DNA from: Babylonia areolata
Lineage: Eukaryota; Mollusca; Gastropoda; Neogastropoda; Buccinidae
Direction: 5' to 3'
Assembly: GCF_041734735.1 (NCBI RefSeq)
Contig: NC_134876.1
Location: forward strand, 99,279,168 to 99,343,167
Length of the DNA stretch: 64,000 bases
The position numbers and the translations under genes are program-made. Shown here piece after piece: positions 10,319-22,849 of the stretch (position 1 is its first letter; each line of letters begins with the position of its first letter). The notes beneath the pieces are model-generated. The model ran no database searches. It worked only from the letters and a program-made list of their open reading frames with translations, and was not told the DNA's origin.

Positions 10319-10569
10319 ATGAACTATTAAGGGGACAAAACCCCAACTTGCCCTGCACGATATTGCTTAACCTGATTAGCTCCCTTGTTGCACTGTGCTT
10401 CGGACTGAAAACGAATGTCTGACGTTTGGGTATGTGAACGTGTACACGCGTACGTATGTGAAAGTGTTTGGTGGGACGGGGGGTTGTGTGTCAGTGAGTG
10501 TCTGTGTGAGCATAAGTATAAACGAATGTGTGTCTGTGTGTGTCCTATGTGCGAGTGTTTTACGTGCAC

Positions 10570-10582
10570 TGTCATGTGTGTG

Positions 10583-10614
<32 letters not shown>

Positions 10615-10625
10615 CGTGTGTGTGC
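10570..10625. repeat. (TG)n microsatellite
   Basis: TG run with two C interruptions. Confidence 0.85.
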
Positions 10626-10639
10626 AGGCGCCGCAAATA

Positions 10640-11124
10640 TACTGAGCGAGTGTGTCGCAGAGTGTGTAGTGGAGAGGGAGAAAGTGAATGAACAAATGAA
10701 GGATTGTATGGATATTTGCTGGGGTTTTTTGTTTTTTAATTAAACAATTATGTTTTTACACAAGTACAAAGATCTGTCAGGTGACTTATTTGCACACAGC
10801 ATATTCCATACCAAAATCAAGTTCTTGGCAAGTGTGTTTGTTGCTACTTTGTTGGTTTTTTTACTATTGGTTTTTCCCAATAATTGGGTTCTCTATATTG
10901 TCAGAGTTCTGTACCCTCATGGTACATTTAACAATTTAACTACATATTCCAGGTCAGACTTTGATTTTTTTTTTTAACTGATACATCCCAATACATGTCT
11001 GTTATTTCATTGATTTTCACGGGTTGATCTGATATTAACCCAAAAAATCTGTTTAGAAGGAATGAAAATAACAAAGATATGGGAAGGTGGCGTGGACAAA
11101 AGGTAGAGACACCAACACAAACTG
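10640..11124. other. Non-genic stretch
   Basis: AT-rich, with no exon-like frame, RNA gene or recognised repeat. Confidence 0.5.
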
Positions 11125-11512
11125 TGTGCAGTGGTGGCCCAGTGCTATCATGTCCACCTCGGAAGCAAGAGAATCTGAGTGCATAGGATCAAATCCCACA
11201 CTTGCCAGTATCCCCCCCACACCCCCCTCCACTAGACCTTGAGTGGGGATCTTTATATTAGTCATTCAGATAACATAACTGAGGTACCAAGTGGAGCATG
11301 TACTTAACACATATAAAAGAACCCATCACAACAAAAGTGGGATTGTTCATGTCAAAATTCTGCAGAAAACTCCACTTTGATAGGAAAACCAATGCACTCA
11401 CAGGCAGAAAAAGAAGGGGATGGCACTGCATTGAAGCGATGCACTCTCCCTTGGGAGAGCAGCCTGAATATTATGCAAAGAAATCTGCTGTGACAAAATG
11501 CAGTACGATGTG
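11125..11512 (+). mobile_element. SINE family A, diverged
   Basis: The whole module order of the 9168-9585 copy is kept, but with many substitutions, including a decayed B box (GGATCAAATCC). The 3' module (CTCCCTTGGGAGAGCAGCCT) is clear. It is older than the 9168 copy. Confidence 0.8.
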
Positions 11513-13538
11513 CCCAACCAGATTTAAAACATTGTTAACAGTTACAATAAAGCTGTTACTAGCACAGCAATTGCATTTGCCAGTACAAAGTTTCCCATCC
11601 TCACCATCACAAATGCAACATACCCATTAAAGTATCTCACATTTCCAGAACCAAAACAACAGGTGAAACTTGTCTTGCTTTTTGTTCAACTAGGCCGAAA
11701 GAGAGAGAGAGAGACAGTGTGTGTGCATGCACATAAGTAAAGAAAAAAACAACTGATACAGTGAGTCAGTAACACACACATACACACACTGCACAGATGT
11801 ACGCTGATAACACACCACAGTGATTTTTCAATGTTTATATTTATTCCAATCAGTATTTTACACTCAACACTGAATTCAAACAATTTCTTGAATCATGATC
11901 AAGTTGTCTAGAAAAACTGGGGCCTGGGGGTGGGGAAGGGGGGAGGGGAGTGTGGGGAAGGGGGGAGGGGGGTGTGGGGTGGCCCAATGTCCACAATTAT
12001 GGGAGCTGGGGTGAATAATATTGGACTTTTACTACAAAAAACTAAAGTAGGACACATGTTATAGCATACACAATGAAATGGCACTGTTCTGCCAAAGCAC
12101 TTGGATACACATAATGACATATCACCGAATCATACTTCTACCACAGCTGCAGAGACAGACATTGAGGACATGGGAGAGGGGGAGATACAATGTGATTGGT
12201 GAACAGTATATGCATGTGTGTGTGCGCGCAATCATGACCATGTCATGTCTGGTTTACCTCGCAACACATAACCACATATACCGGTTTGTTTGTTTTTTGT
12301 TGCTGTTGGGGGGTGGGGGTGGGGGGGGGGGGTTGGGGTTGTTTTTTTTTGTTTTTGTTTTTTTTGTTCCTGCCCGCTTCTCAATGCTGCCTGCATGAAT
12401 GCCACACACATCAATAGTTACACTTCACTGAAGGCTACCAAGTACACAGTTGTGTGAACAAAACAAATGAGTGACAATGCACAGGAATACTACTGTATTC
12501 TGAAGGATGCATGCCACAGATCCCATAATAATTACTACAAATACTGTTTTAAAAAAAATACCAATAATATTTAAAGACAAATATAGATATGTGAATTTCA
12601 CAAGCTATATCTACTAGTCAGAATGTCACAAAATATCATAACTAGTTAGAATACTTTTATTTTCTATTTATGATAAACATTATGATGGTGTAATCATAAA
12701 TCGTAATCACTGGCTTTTGAAGTCTCATTAACAAAATATAATTTTATGTCCAAGATTCAGATGTTTCAATGGGTCAGTAAGGTGGGCAAAATAAATGCAT
12801 AACTTTATGATACACAGTACACACAATGAGTGATGCTATAATATTGTGCATCCTGCACATATAATACAGAGAGAAAGAGGGGGAGAGACTCTGTGTGTGT
12901 GTGTGTGTGTGCGTGTGCATGTATATATTAAAAAATGTGAAAATGTACCTTCTTAAATACAATTTGAAAAGCTGTTACCTCCACTAACACTTCATTCTAC
13001 TTATCACTATTATGTCTATGAATAACAGTTGATGAAACATCAAACACGTAATGCTACAGAAAAGATCAATGACAAATACTCCGATATGAATACTAATGAA
13101 ACCTTCAACATTACTAAGCTTATGTGGAGACAAAATAATATTCCGTTGAAATGTTATGCTTACTGTGAACCATTACTTGCCTTAAAAACACAGCCCATTG
13201 AATACAAGTATGCAGTTCCAAAATGCACTTCAGTCACACATTTCACGGTTCTTTGATTCCAATCAGTGTGTGTGTGTGTGTGTGTGTGTGTGTACATGTG
13301 TCAGTAGACCTGTGTGCACTCGTCCATGAATGATCAGCACTGTCCGACTGGAAAAGAGGCAAAGTTCAGTTCTTGAGTTTTACACTTTGTCAATGTTCAC
13401 TGCAGTCGACACCAATAACATTCCAGCATGAGAATATCCAATGGTTGATTGAGTGTTGACTTCACAGTGCACATAATATATCACACTTTAAGGGTCTGTT
13501 AATGTCAAGTCACAGATGTCCACAATACTGCTGCAAAG
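11513..13538. other. Gene-free stretch downstream of histone H1
   Basis: Contains a G-rich patch at 11921-11980, a poly-G/T patch at 12305-12365, CA/TG runs near 12890 and 13266, and otherwise AT-rich sequence. No open frame looks coding. Part of it may be the 3' untranslated region of the H1 gene. Confidence 0.5.
12656..12661 (-). promoter_or_regulatory. Candidate polyadenylation signal for histone H1
   Basis: TTTATT on plus gives AATAAA on minus, about 880 nt after the H1 stop codon. Replication-independent H1 genes are polyadenylated. The assignment rests only on order and orientation. Confidence 0.3.
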
Positions 13539-14108
13539 TTACTTCTTCGCTGCCTTCTTTGATCCTTTTTTGGCTGGCGACTTTTTGGCTGCCTTCTTTG
13601 GTGACGCCTTCTTGGCTTTGGTCGAAGTTTTCTTGGCCGGTGATTTCGCCTTCTTGCCTTTCTCCTTGGCTGGGGGTTTGGCCTTCTTGGCCGCTGGTTT
13701 CTTCCCCCTGGGCTTCTTGGCCCTGGCTTGGGTCTTGGGTTTGGCCGCCTTGGGTTTCTTCACCTTTGTCTTGGGCTTGGCCAGCTTCTCTGCCTTGTCT
13801 CCCAGTCTGAATGAGCCCGAGGCTCCCGTGCCTTTGGACTGCTTCAGGGTTCCGTTCTTCACTCCCGCCCGCAGGGCCAGCTTCAGGTGATTGTTGACCG
13901 TCTTCTCGTCCTTGCCCACGTTGAAGTTTGCCATGATGTACTTGAGCAACGCTTGGCGAGAGGACCCTCCCCGTTCCTTGAGCGAAGTCAGACCATCGTG
14001 GATCATTTTGCTGTATTTCGGGTGGTTGGACGGCTTTTTTGGCTTGGAAGCCTTCTTCTTGGGCGATTTGGCGGGGGCCGGGGCCGGAGCTGCTGCATCG
14101 TCGGACAT
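13539..14108 (-). CDS. Linker histone H1 (H1.0/H5-like, replication-independent type)
   Basis: A 189-residue linker histone that binds nucleosomal DNA at entry and exit points and compacts chromatin. The N-terminal tail (1-27) is Ala/Pro/Lys-rich. The globular winged-helix domain spans about residues 28-101, with HPKYSKMI, GSSRQALLKYI and GASGSFRL. The C-terminal tail (102-189) is Lys/Ala/Pro-rich with SPAKK and SPKK motifs of the kind phosphorylated by cyclin-dependent kinases. It is intronless. The length and the GSSRQ...KYI...GASGSFRL pattern resemble vertebrate H1.0/H5 more than the main replication-dependent H1s. I find no histone 3' stem-loop within 100 nt after the stop and no core histone genes nearby, which fits a solitary polyadenylated H1. 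The start is the first ATG and gives the expected N terminus. Confidence 0.96.
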   Translation of the reverse strand: MSDDAAAPAPAPAKSPKKKASKPKKPSNHPKYSKMIHDGLTSLKERGGSSRQALLKYIMANFNVGKDEKTVNNHLKLALRAGVKNGTLKQSKGTGASGSFRLGDKAEKLAKPKTKVKKPKAAKPKTQARAKKPRGKKPAAKKAKPPAKEKGKKAKSPAKKTSTKAKKASPKKAAKKSPAKKGSKKAAKK

Positions 14109-14314
14109 GTTGATGCTTTATGCGATAGTTCTACGCAAAACAATAACTATTAACACTTGCTTCTGCACTGTGCGACTTTGTCTGTACGAGGTGCAAGCGA
14201 GGACTGCGGAACGCGAGCGCGTGCAGCGATAGTCATACGGAGAAGCGGACCGCAAAGACAGCAACATTCAAATGCGGCCAACCTGTGGCTGCGCGGGCCT
14301 TTCGCCGCTGAAGT

Positions 14315-14321
14315 TGTGTTT
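14315..14321 (-). promoter_or_regulatory. Candidate H1 box (AAACACA)
   Basis: TGTGTTT on plus reads AAACACA on the minus strand, 207 nt upstream of the H1 start codon. AAACACA is the element conserved in many H1 promoters. A 7-mer can occur by chance, so position and orientation are the only support. No clear TATA box is seen. Confidence 0.35.
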
Positions 14322-14329
14322 TCTACCCT

Positions 14330-16260
14330 TCGTTATCACCCTGTTTTCTCTAAATCTGACCGATTGTTTGCCCGTTTTTTGCATGAAATCAATAAAGCTG
14401 GATTCAAAGTATTTGCCTTCAACGTATAAATGCATGTGATTGCTTTGATTTTGAAATATCCCTGATTTTGTTGACGGAGTGGGTAATGTTTTGACAGGAC
14501 CGTCACTTAATTTTGTCACGAACAACCCATAAACATGCTCCGGGTGTCACTTTTTCTGTCTGAATAAATACATTGTTTTCTATTCTACAGTTTTTTAGGC
14601 ATAAACATGCTTCATAAACGTTTTTACAACCCAAAAAAGCCGTTCTTTTCAAGGCAAGAAACACAAATGGAGAAACGGGTCGCCATATTTTGTTGAGCTG
14701 ATTATAAACAAACACACTTTTGGGCAAAATTTACATAGATATGCGCGCGACACAGAGATACTAACAACGGCACTTTAATCTGTAAGTTTATAAATCGTGA
14801 AACTGATTTATATTACAAATATAATGTGTGCCGTTTCTGAGCAATGGAATAAAATGTCGAGGCCTGTCGAGCAAGTACAGAACAGAAATAGCACAGAAGG
14901 GATGTCGGTCAGGACATTGAAGCCTTCGCTTTCTAATTACACTTGAGAGTGCCACTATTCTATCTTCAAACATCTGCCAAGCTTTCCTTTATCGACTTAA
15001 GAAGCTAAAATACGGGAGTGGCTGTTAGCTAACGGTGCTGCTGGGTGTGTTTTCGTGTGTTTTCAGTCAACAGAAAAAACATCACAAAGAAATGGCGTCG
15101 CGGGAATGTTGACCCAAGGCTGGGTCACCACTTTTTCAAACTCGTTCGGGAACATGCGCCTCTAGATTGGGAATTAAAATGATTTATTCTTCATTATCTT
15201 TTATTTGACAAGCTTACTGTCATTCTTAATGAATGATGCATGTAATGTGGGGGGAAACGGTGCTAGATGTTTAACGTTTCGAAACTCGCTGCCTCTGACC
15301 TATTTTCAGCTAGCTGGCTGTGTGCGTTTTGAGGAGAGAGTCCCACACAAACGATTGTTTAATTTTGCGCTGTGTTACACTCCTTCATATCATTTTTTTA
15401 CTCGCACGTCATCCAGTTAATCAGAAGACAGTGAGAAGAATGGAACTGCTTACATTCGCAAACTTAATATTCGTTCTGTGTGGTCAAATTGGCGATCGAG
15501 CTGGGAGTGAAAATTTGATCACCCGCAGTTTGCTTGCAGACGACAAGCTTACGTCACTCACAAACTGCTGTGTGTGAGCTGAGGCAGATGTTTAAGCCTA
15601 ATTAAGTCACTTCATTCTCGCTTATTTGTTTGTTTTCTAATCTTTTTTTTTTTTAAATATGTACGAATCTCTTTTACTGAACAAACGTGGCAAAACGCTC
15701 TGGCATTGCAGTTGTTAGGAGCAGCAAAAACTGCACATGTACTTGGCTGCGGTGCATTGCTGAATCACTGCCGAAACGTCAGCCGTCAACCTGCCTGTTG
15801 GTATTCTTTAGCACACTGCGTAAAGCACATCACGAGGCTCTTGTATTGCAACACAATGCACAGTGCGTGCACACAAGCCCGTGCACTTGAAACATTCACA
15901 TGTTTACGACTCATTAAGATTTCTTTTTTTTTTTTTAGAATGAACAGGTCAACTTGAACTACAACTGAATGTCGAAGTACTTGATACAGTACGAGATAAT
16001 GATGGAAAAAAAACACTTAGCCTTCTCAGTGGAAAACATAATCAAGTGTTCTGAAATAAAAAGACGACGAGGAAAAAAAAAAAAAAAATGAGGCGGTGTT
16101 ACAGCCGAGTCAACTGCACTGAATATCTCATGCATGTCGGTCACAGTGAATAAACTAATTCAAGTCGAACAGTTTTATTTAGCTATGCGACGGCATGGCA
16201 CTTTAATTCTTGTCAAAAGAAAAGCCTGTTGGTTTTGTTGAATCATTATCAGATGAATCC
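14330..16260. other. Gene-free stretch upstream of histone H1
   Basis: No exon-like frame, RNA gene or known repeat stands out. Short poly-A/T runs lie near 15640, 15925 and 16075. Confidence 0.5.
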
Positions 16261-16264
16261 GAAA

Positions 16265-16272
16265 TCTCTCTA

Positions 16273-16318
<46 letters not shown>

Positions 16319-16320
16319 CG

Positions 16321-16365
<45 letters not shown>

Positions 16366-16480
16366 GGCACACACACACACACAGTCGATATCTTCTGTCT
16401 CCCTCTCATCAATACACACGCGCGCGTACACTGCCACACCGTCGCGCGCGCGTGCGCACACACACACACATACACGCCGT
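16265..16480. repeat. (CT)n(CA)n microsatellite cluster
   Basis: A CT run then CA runs interrupted by CCGG, with further CA and CGCG patches to about 16470. Confidence 0.9.
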
Positions 16481-16645
16481 CACCCGGCACCCGGTCGCAC
16501 AATTGAACAACGTGATTGATATAATGACACCGCGGCGGCGCGCGCCCTCGCGGCTCACACACACTGACACACACACACACACTGGCACACACGCTTCAGT
16601 ATGGAGTCAGCGAATCAAACTGGTCAGTATCACTGAGTAGTACTT

Positions 16646-16763
16646 GGATCAGTATCAGTAGCTCAAGGAGGCGTCACTTCATTCGGTCAACTCCATATAC
16701 GCTACACCACATCTGCCAAGCAGATGCATGACCAGCAGCGTAACCCAACGCGATTAGTCAGGC

Positions 16764-16767
<4 letters not shown>
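16646..16767 (-). mobile_element. SINE family B, 3' fragment
   Basis: Minus-strand 3' module only: ATCAGTATCAGTAGCTCAAG, TCCATATACGCTACACCACA, CAGCGTAACCCAACGCGATT, GTCAGGCCTTGAG. It ends directly in the following GA run. Confidence 0.88.

Positions 16768-16824
<57 letters not shown>
16766..16824. repeat. (GA)n microsatellite
   Basis: Pure GA run grown at the broken edge of the SINE fragment. Confidence 0.92.
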
Positions 16825-16828
<4 letters not shown>

Positions 16829-16829
16829 A

Positions 16830-17210
16830 ATAAATGAAATAGAATTTTAAAAAATTTAATAAAATAAAATAAATAAATAAATAAATAAAGATACCAATAA
16901 TAATAATAATGGCATTTATAAGGCGCAAAATCTTGATGAAATCAACTCTATGTGCACAAAAAAAACAAAAAATAAAAATAAGAAATAAATGAATAGATTT
17001 TTTAAAATAATAATAATAAAATGATTAATAAATGAATTTTAAAAAATAATAATAAATATAAAATCAAATATAAAAAAAAAAGAAATAAAAAGACTATAAT
17101 GATGATAAATAAGCAAATAAATGTAAAAACATTATGAAATAAAAAGACTATAATGATGATAAACAAGCAAATAAGCAAATAAATCTAAAACATGCAGACA
17201 CACATTCAGT
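16830..17210. repeat. AT-rich low-complexity block
   Basis: AATAAATAAATA and related units. At 16895-16960 there is an ATAATGGCATTTATAAGGCG motif resembling the element at 27085-27170. A local duplication (GAAATAAAAAGACTATAATG) appears twice near 17085 and 17137. Confidence 0.7.
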
Positions 17211-17289
17211 TCACATACACACATGCATAACAGATATGCAAGAAACATGCAGTTTCACAGATATGAAAGCACAATCAAATGCACATAAA

Positions 17290-17406
17290 CGTACATGAGC
17301 CCCAACACACACATACACGCACACACATTACCCTGCACTGCGCCCCAACCCCTACACCCCCTCCTCCACACCAGTCATTTCTAGGTTACGTATCGCAGCT
17401 TCCACG

Positions 17407-17443
<37 letters not shown>

Positions 17444-17705
17444 CTTGTACAACTGAGCCCCACACACATACGCCCATATCCCCCACCCCTAACCCCACAC
17501 ACATATATACAAATATATATAATTTTATGCACACCCCGGCACTGACGTTCCAATATTCCGTTGCAGACATGCATACACACACATACCTCATCCTCTACAC
17601 ACACGCGCGCGCGCGCACCGGCAGAACTCTACTGGCACATGTGTTCACTTACACCCTCGCCCACGCACACACGCACACAAACACACACATACACACACGC
17701 ACAGA
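17290..17705. repeat. (CA)n-rich low-complexity block
   Basis: Several CA runs (the longest at 17408-17440) separated by short unique sequence. No coding support. Confidence 0.75.
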
Positions 17706-18790
17706 GGATCCGAGTCTCAAAGCTTCATTTTAAACTCTTTCTAATTTTAGGAGACTGCTTTGAGACGGTGTTGTTAGCCCAAGTCCGTAGTCGATCACAC
17801 TGAGAACGATTGATTGATATAGCAGGAAGAGATGGCGTTATTCGATACCTTTGGTTGCCATTGCTTTTGAGACTGAAAGACCCTTTTTGCATTTGAGAAC
17901 TGGTCAAAGACAACGAACGGATCACAAAAACAAAGCAAGGTAACTGCAAAGGAATTATTGCTATAGTCAACTGTAAAAGTTACTCCCCTTCAATGAACTT
18001 GAGCAGACGATTACGACTGTCGTAGTTCTCGCTTTTGTTCGCAAAGAAAGTATATCACGTCTTTGGTACTGAACAACTTGTCTGCCTGAACCCTCCTTCT
18101 ATTGAAAACTGAGTACGATGACAGTTTACATACACGTATGTTTATTAACGTCTAACTTTGATAAAGTTACCATCTGCCCCAAACATTCACTGCAAACGAG
18201 TGATTAATAGGGAGTTCGTTTTTGTTCAATCCCTGGACTGTAACACTATACCCACTTCTCTTATCCTTTGTCCAAGTGAAGGGAAATGAGCGCCACACTA
18301 TTTTGATCAGAGAATGAGAAGTCATGATGTCATCAGTGTTTCGACTATTGCGTCAGCCGTGTGCGAGTGTTTATTATGACGTACAGATATTGACCCGGGA
18401 CTCAGTGATTCCAAGTTCCGCCAGAACGCTTAGCGGAGGCCAGAAGCCGGAGCGTGATTTTCATTGATGGGAATCCTTGGCTTCCACTCCACCCAAAACC
18501 ATGAATTTTAGCCGGATGCAGCCGGCAGTCACGAAGGCTAATGGCTAACCTCAGAGTTTCCATCAAGTCTTCCTTAATGAAACAGGGTAAGACCATAAGC
18601 ATTCCAGGAGCTGACTTCCTCTCGCTCCACTTCATTGACATTCACCTATCATATCATATCAATATCAAGGCATGTAGGCCTGGTAAGGCCTTTTGCCCGC
18701 TTGAAGTGGGGAAGAAAAGGAGAATCACCACAGATAATCATTTTCCAACATTGAGTGCATTTTCCAACATGAATGCGCATTGCTTATCAC
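17706..18790. other. Gene-free stretch
   Basis: No convincing exon. The segment 18410-18720 is GC-richer than its surroundings and has small inverted repeats (AGGCCTGGTAAGGCCT near 18675); it could be an unrecognised repeat. Confidence 0.45.
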
Positions 18791-18799
18791 AAAATAGCT

Positions 18800-18924
18800 A
18801 GACTGGTGAGTTTTGTATTTTAAATTCTGTAAGTAACTGTCAAGATAAATTTTTAAAAGTATTTACTGTTCTTGCGGAAACAACATCTTGTGGCAAATTG
18901 TTCCAAACGTTTTGTTGCTCTGTT

Positions 18925-18960
<36 letters not shown>

Positions 18961-19290
18961 AAAGATTTAACTGAAACTTTTAACAATTTGTAGAAATCGC
19001 TCTTATAACAGTGTTCTCATTCAATGTAAACAAAGAATGTATAGTTCTTTAGTCATATAATCCATGAGTCATTTTATACATCTCTGTTAAATCACCACGC
19101 AGTCTTCTGTACACTAAACTAGGTTACTGAAGTGCTTTCAATCTATTTTCATAGTCCATATCAGCAAAGCCAATAATTCTTTCAGTAAATCCTCGTTGAA
19201 TATTTTCAATACTGTCTGTTTCACTAAGCCCGAATTCCAAACAGCATTCCCATAAGCTTATTCCAAGACCGGCCTGATTAATGACTTAGA
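18800..19290 (-). mobile_element. LINE 3' coding fragment, decayed (L2/CR1-like)
   Basis: On the minus strand, translation near 19240-19050 gives LEFGLSETDSIENIQRGFTE, then YENRLKALQ, a stop, and YRRLRGDLTEMYKMTHGLYD. These match the C-terminal region that follows the reverse transcriptase palm in Jockey/CR1/L2-type LINEs. The part towards 18850 is TVNTFKNLSCQLLTEFKI-like. A 30-base A run interrupts it at about 18925-18956. It is 5' truncated and has several stops. Confidence 0.65.
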
Positions 19291-19299
19291 TAATGGAGA

Positions 19300-19953
19300 C
19301 CACCAAAAAAAAAAAAAAAATTGTTGCGGTGTTCAGTCCATCTGAAACATTATTTCAGCATTAGAAGGAAGCATGTAAAAGAATTAATGAATAAATAAAT
19401 AAATAGATAAATAATTAAAAGATTATGACGTGCATTGAGAGTAATTCTAAACGATATCGAATCGGTTTGTCATTTTGGTTTTGCCATTTTGATTGCGCCA
19501 TAGGTCTGTATTTTTTTCGGTGTCGATTGTTTCTGTTGAAATGGTTTAGTTTTTATGAAGGCTATACTGAATTTTCAGACTGAACTGCAGCCAGGATGAG
19601 TTGAATTCAATTGGCGTTTTAGACCTGAAGACAGCGATGGTGATATCATTTCTTTCTTCTCGTTTTTTTATTTTTTTATTTTCTTTACACTGTGGTCGAT
19701 GCTGCAAAACATATGGGGGTTTTTTTCGAGAAGCTTATAAATCCGGAAATAAAGTAGCTAGTTGTAATATCAGTTGAGCAAGGGATTTTTTCTCATTAAC
19801 TGATGAGTAGGTGACATTCTGATCTCGGTTGCGAACTGAAGCAATATAACAAAAAACCGGTATAAGGTAGAGTTGAAAACAGTCTGGAAGAGTTGAATGT
19901 CGACCACTGATTTTTGTCTCAGAATTGTTGACAGCTGGCGTAGAAAGTCCCAC

Positions 19954-20002
<49 letters not shown>

Positions 20003-20369
20003 TAACATTATGTATTTCTATCGTTGCTGGATGGTTTGACTGACATGGATCAATCTCTTCGCTCGCCCCCACTCCCCACACCCCGTTCCCAGATCCGCAA
20101 CCCTTTAATCATCCCTTTCTCACAACCCATGTTCACTTCGGCTCGACTTTTACACACTCATGAAGTAATAGGCACATATACACATAGAGTGAGTATAATC
20201 ATGAAACAACACACACACACACACACACATGCATACGTCAGGCACTAGCCACAGGCCATATAATTCGCTCTGTCAGTCTCAAGTGACGAGATATAACGTA
20301 ATCACTAAGCTGATGGCGTCAAGCGTCCGTTGCTATTTTTTTTCACAGAAATGTTCTTCAATGTGATCA
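19300..20369. other. Gene-free stretch
   Basis: Poly-A near 19305, a CT run at 19959-19997 and a CA run at 20210-20229. No gene seen. Confidence 0.5.
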
Positions 20370-20371
20370 CT

Positions 20372-20622
20372 GCCTTTGTGTACGTGTCAGAGTGGATTTC
20401 TTCCGTATATTTTGCGAGAAGACAACGCTTCTGTTGTCGTAGGTTCTTTTTTCTGTGCGCGAGGTACCATGCGTGCTGTACGCAGGACCTCGGTTAATCG
20501 TCTCATACGAATGGCCCGACGCTCAGTTTGATTTTCCAGTCAAAACTGAGTTCGAGCCCAGACACGGACACAGTATTGGCAGTTAAGCGTGTCAACAATT
20601 CTGCCATCTTCCTCTTTACTTA
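20372..20622 (-). mobile_element. SINE family B, 3'-truncated
   Basis: Carries the central domain (GTCAGAGTGGATTTCTTCCG to GGACCTCGGTTAATCGTCTC), the TTTGATTTTCCAGTCAAA block and a damaged head at the right end. The 3' module is missing. Confidence 0.82.
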
Positions 20623-20629
20623 AAGAAAG

Positions 20630-21660
20630 AGAATACTCAAAATGTTTAATGTTCATCGGCTTTGGCCTCCGGTGTTTCTATTAAATGTAATGGCGTTATC
20701 TCTGTAGCACTAATTCTGACGCCAATATTGATAGCATTATTACTTCTTTTTTTTTCTTTTTTTTAATTAAACGGGTATTGGTTCTGTTTATTGTCTTGTT
20801 AATTTTTATTCCTTCATCTGCAAACACATAAAATGAGGAAAATGTATTGTGAGTGAAAAAGGATGTAAGCTTAGAAATCACACTCCCGTATATGTGATGG
20901 TATCAAAACGTTCAACACTTGCAGGGGATATTTTCAAGCATTTTTTCAGTTCAAAGATGGGAGAGGTGGGTGAGATATAACTTGTACAGATTCCTGGAGG
21001 AAAACAGTGTTTCAGACCACACAAGATACGAGAATAATTATTCATTATCTCTAAAACAGAAATTGCGGACATGTTTGCTGACAAAAAGACGGCATATACA
21101 TCAACTCCACAGAACAACACCAACTCCGGCCATACTCCCACATTCTGTTAACAATATCCGTTCATAGATGTGCCCAACATAGCAAAGGTCATATGAACCA
21201 TGCTATGCTATATTCAGTTATCTAAACTGCATAAAGCAGAAAACAAAGGGAAGCAAACTGATCACATATTATGATAGGATGTAAAATACAGTGCATTCAT
21301 TAACAATAAGATATTCGATTTCATAATCACATACAACTAAGGCATGCATTCATACATGCACACAAATAAAGGGGAACACACAAAATATGTAAAACAATAC
21401 GAAATACGATGCACATATCACCATGAAAATACCCAGTTCAATATTCACACATACCTAAGACATGTAAGACTGTGGATGATAGCAGTAGTAGCTGTGCGTG
21501 ATGGCGAATGTCTTACACGGTATAACAAATGAGTAAAATGCAGTCTGGTCAATTTGTCGTGGTTCATTGTGAGATGCAGTTGAAATTTTTTTTACCTCCC
21601 TGATTCTGTTCCGTCCACCACGACTAATCAGTGCAGGTGACGATGGCGTAAGGAGGGGTC
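20630..21660. other. Gene-free stretch upstream of the ankyrin/SOCS gene
   Basis: AT-rich. No clear exon or repeat family. The promoter and any 5' untranslated exon of the downstream gene probably lie here or just before 21710, but I cannot place them. Confidence 0.4.
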
Positions 21661-21709
21661 AGCAGTGTGACCTGACGATCACGCGCCCCTCGTGCCGCCC
21701 TACGTGAGC

Positions 21710-22687
21710 ATGACTTCCAACGTAGAGACCACAGTGAGTCGGTTCATCAAGGCCATGAAGGACGGGAGCGACGTGCGCAAGCTGCGCTCCATCCTGACCG
21801 CCATCCCCAAAGTGGACTTCATGTCCTGGACGGACCCCAACAACCAGGACGTCCTCCACTACGCCATCATGTTTGACAACGCCGAAGCCGCGGACTTCCT
21901 GCTCAAGATGGGCTACTTCGCCGCTCCCTACGATCCCAAGGTCAACATGTACGCTCACCTGGCCGCCCGCCTGGGATTCCGGAGAGTGCTGTGTATCATT
22001 CTGCATTACAGGCCCAACGATTTCAAGGAAGCCATTAAGCCTGTGATCACCCCGTCCGTGTTTTTCATCCCCAGCCATGGCTCTGTCAATCGGAGAGCGT
22101 CCAAGGACCCGCTGGGCATGCCATCGGTGGTGGGGAGTCAAGTCTTTTGTGGCACCACATCCCCTAACACGTCAAGCTCCACTGTGACCATGACCCTCAA
22201 GCATGCTCGATTCAGTCAGCCCAGCGCTCAGTCACAAGGACTCATGAAACGGCACAGCAGCCAACTGCAGCCCAGTTCCACTGAGTTAAGTTTGTTGGGT
22301 GAAGCATGTGGTGTCAACTATGATAAACTCCCTCCTGGGTTTCCTTTATCATCTTTACTTGACCGTGGACGGGAAGAGTTCCGACATGGCAGGGCTTCGA
22401 CTACGGGTTATCCATTTGCGATGAAGAGGAAGTCGATTCCTCGGCGCTTTTCCTCCCCGGAGGACTCTGTGTTATTGACAGCGGGTCGTTTAAAACGTGA
22501 GTCCAACGCCAAACCCATACTGGAGGGTACTCCTCTTGAAATAGCCGCCTGCTTCAAGCACGTGGACTGTGTGAAAGCTCTGCTGGACATGTACGTGTTG
22601 CAAGCCCACCCTGAGAAAGGCAGCAAGGGCTACCTCACCCTGGCCGCCTTGGCCAACAGCAAATCGTCTCTGAGGCTACTACTGGAA
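21710..22687 (+). CDS. Ankyrin/SOCS gene exon 1
   Basis: Encodes residues 1-326. Ankyrin-like units lie at about 45-115 and 280-326, separated by a Ser-rich linker (about 120-275) without repeats. The donor is CTGGAA|GTGGGT at 22688. The first ATG (21710) has A at +4 and a purine at -3. The frame is open back to 21692 only through a GTG. A nested open frame continuing to 22879 is intron read-through into a microsatellite. Confidence 0.85.
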
Positions 22688-22738
22688 GTGGGTCCATGTG
22701 TCTGTCTGTCTCATTGGGTGTGTGTGTGTGTGTATGTG

Positions 22739-22798
<60 letters not shown>

Positions 22799-22803
22799 AC
22801 GCA

Positions 22804-22849
<46 letters not shown>

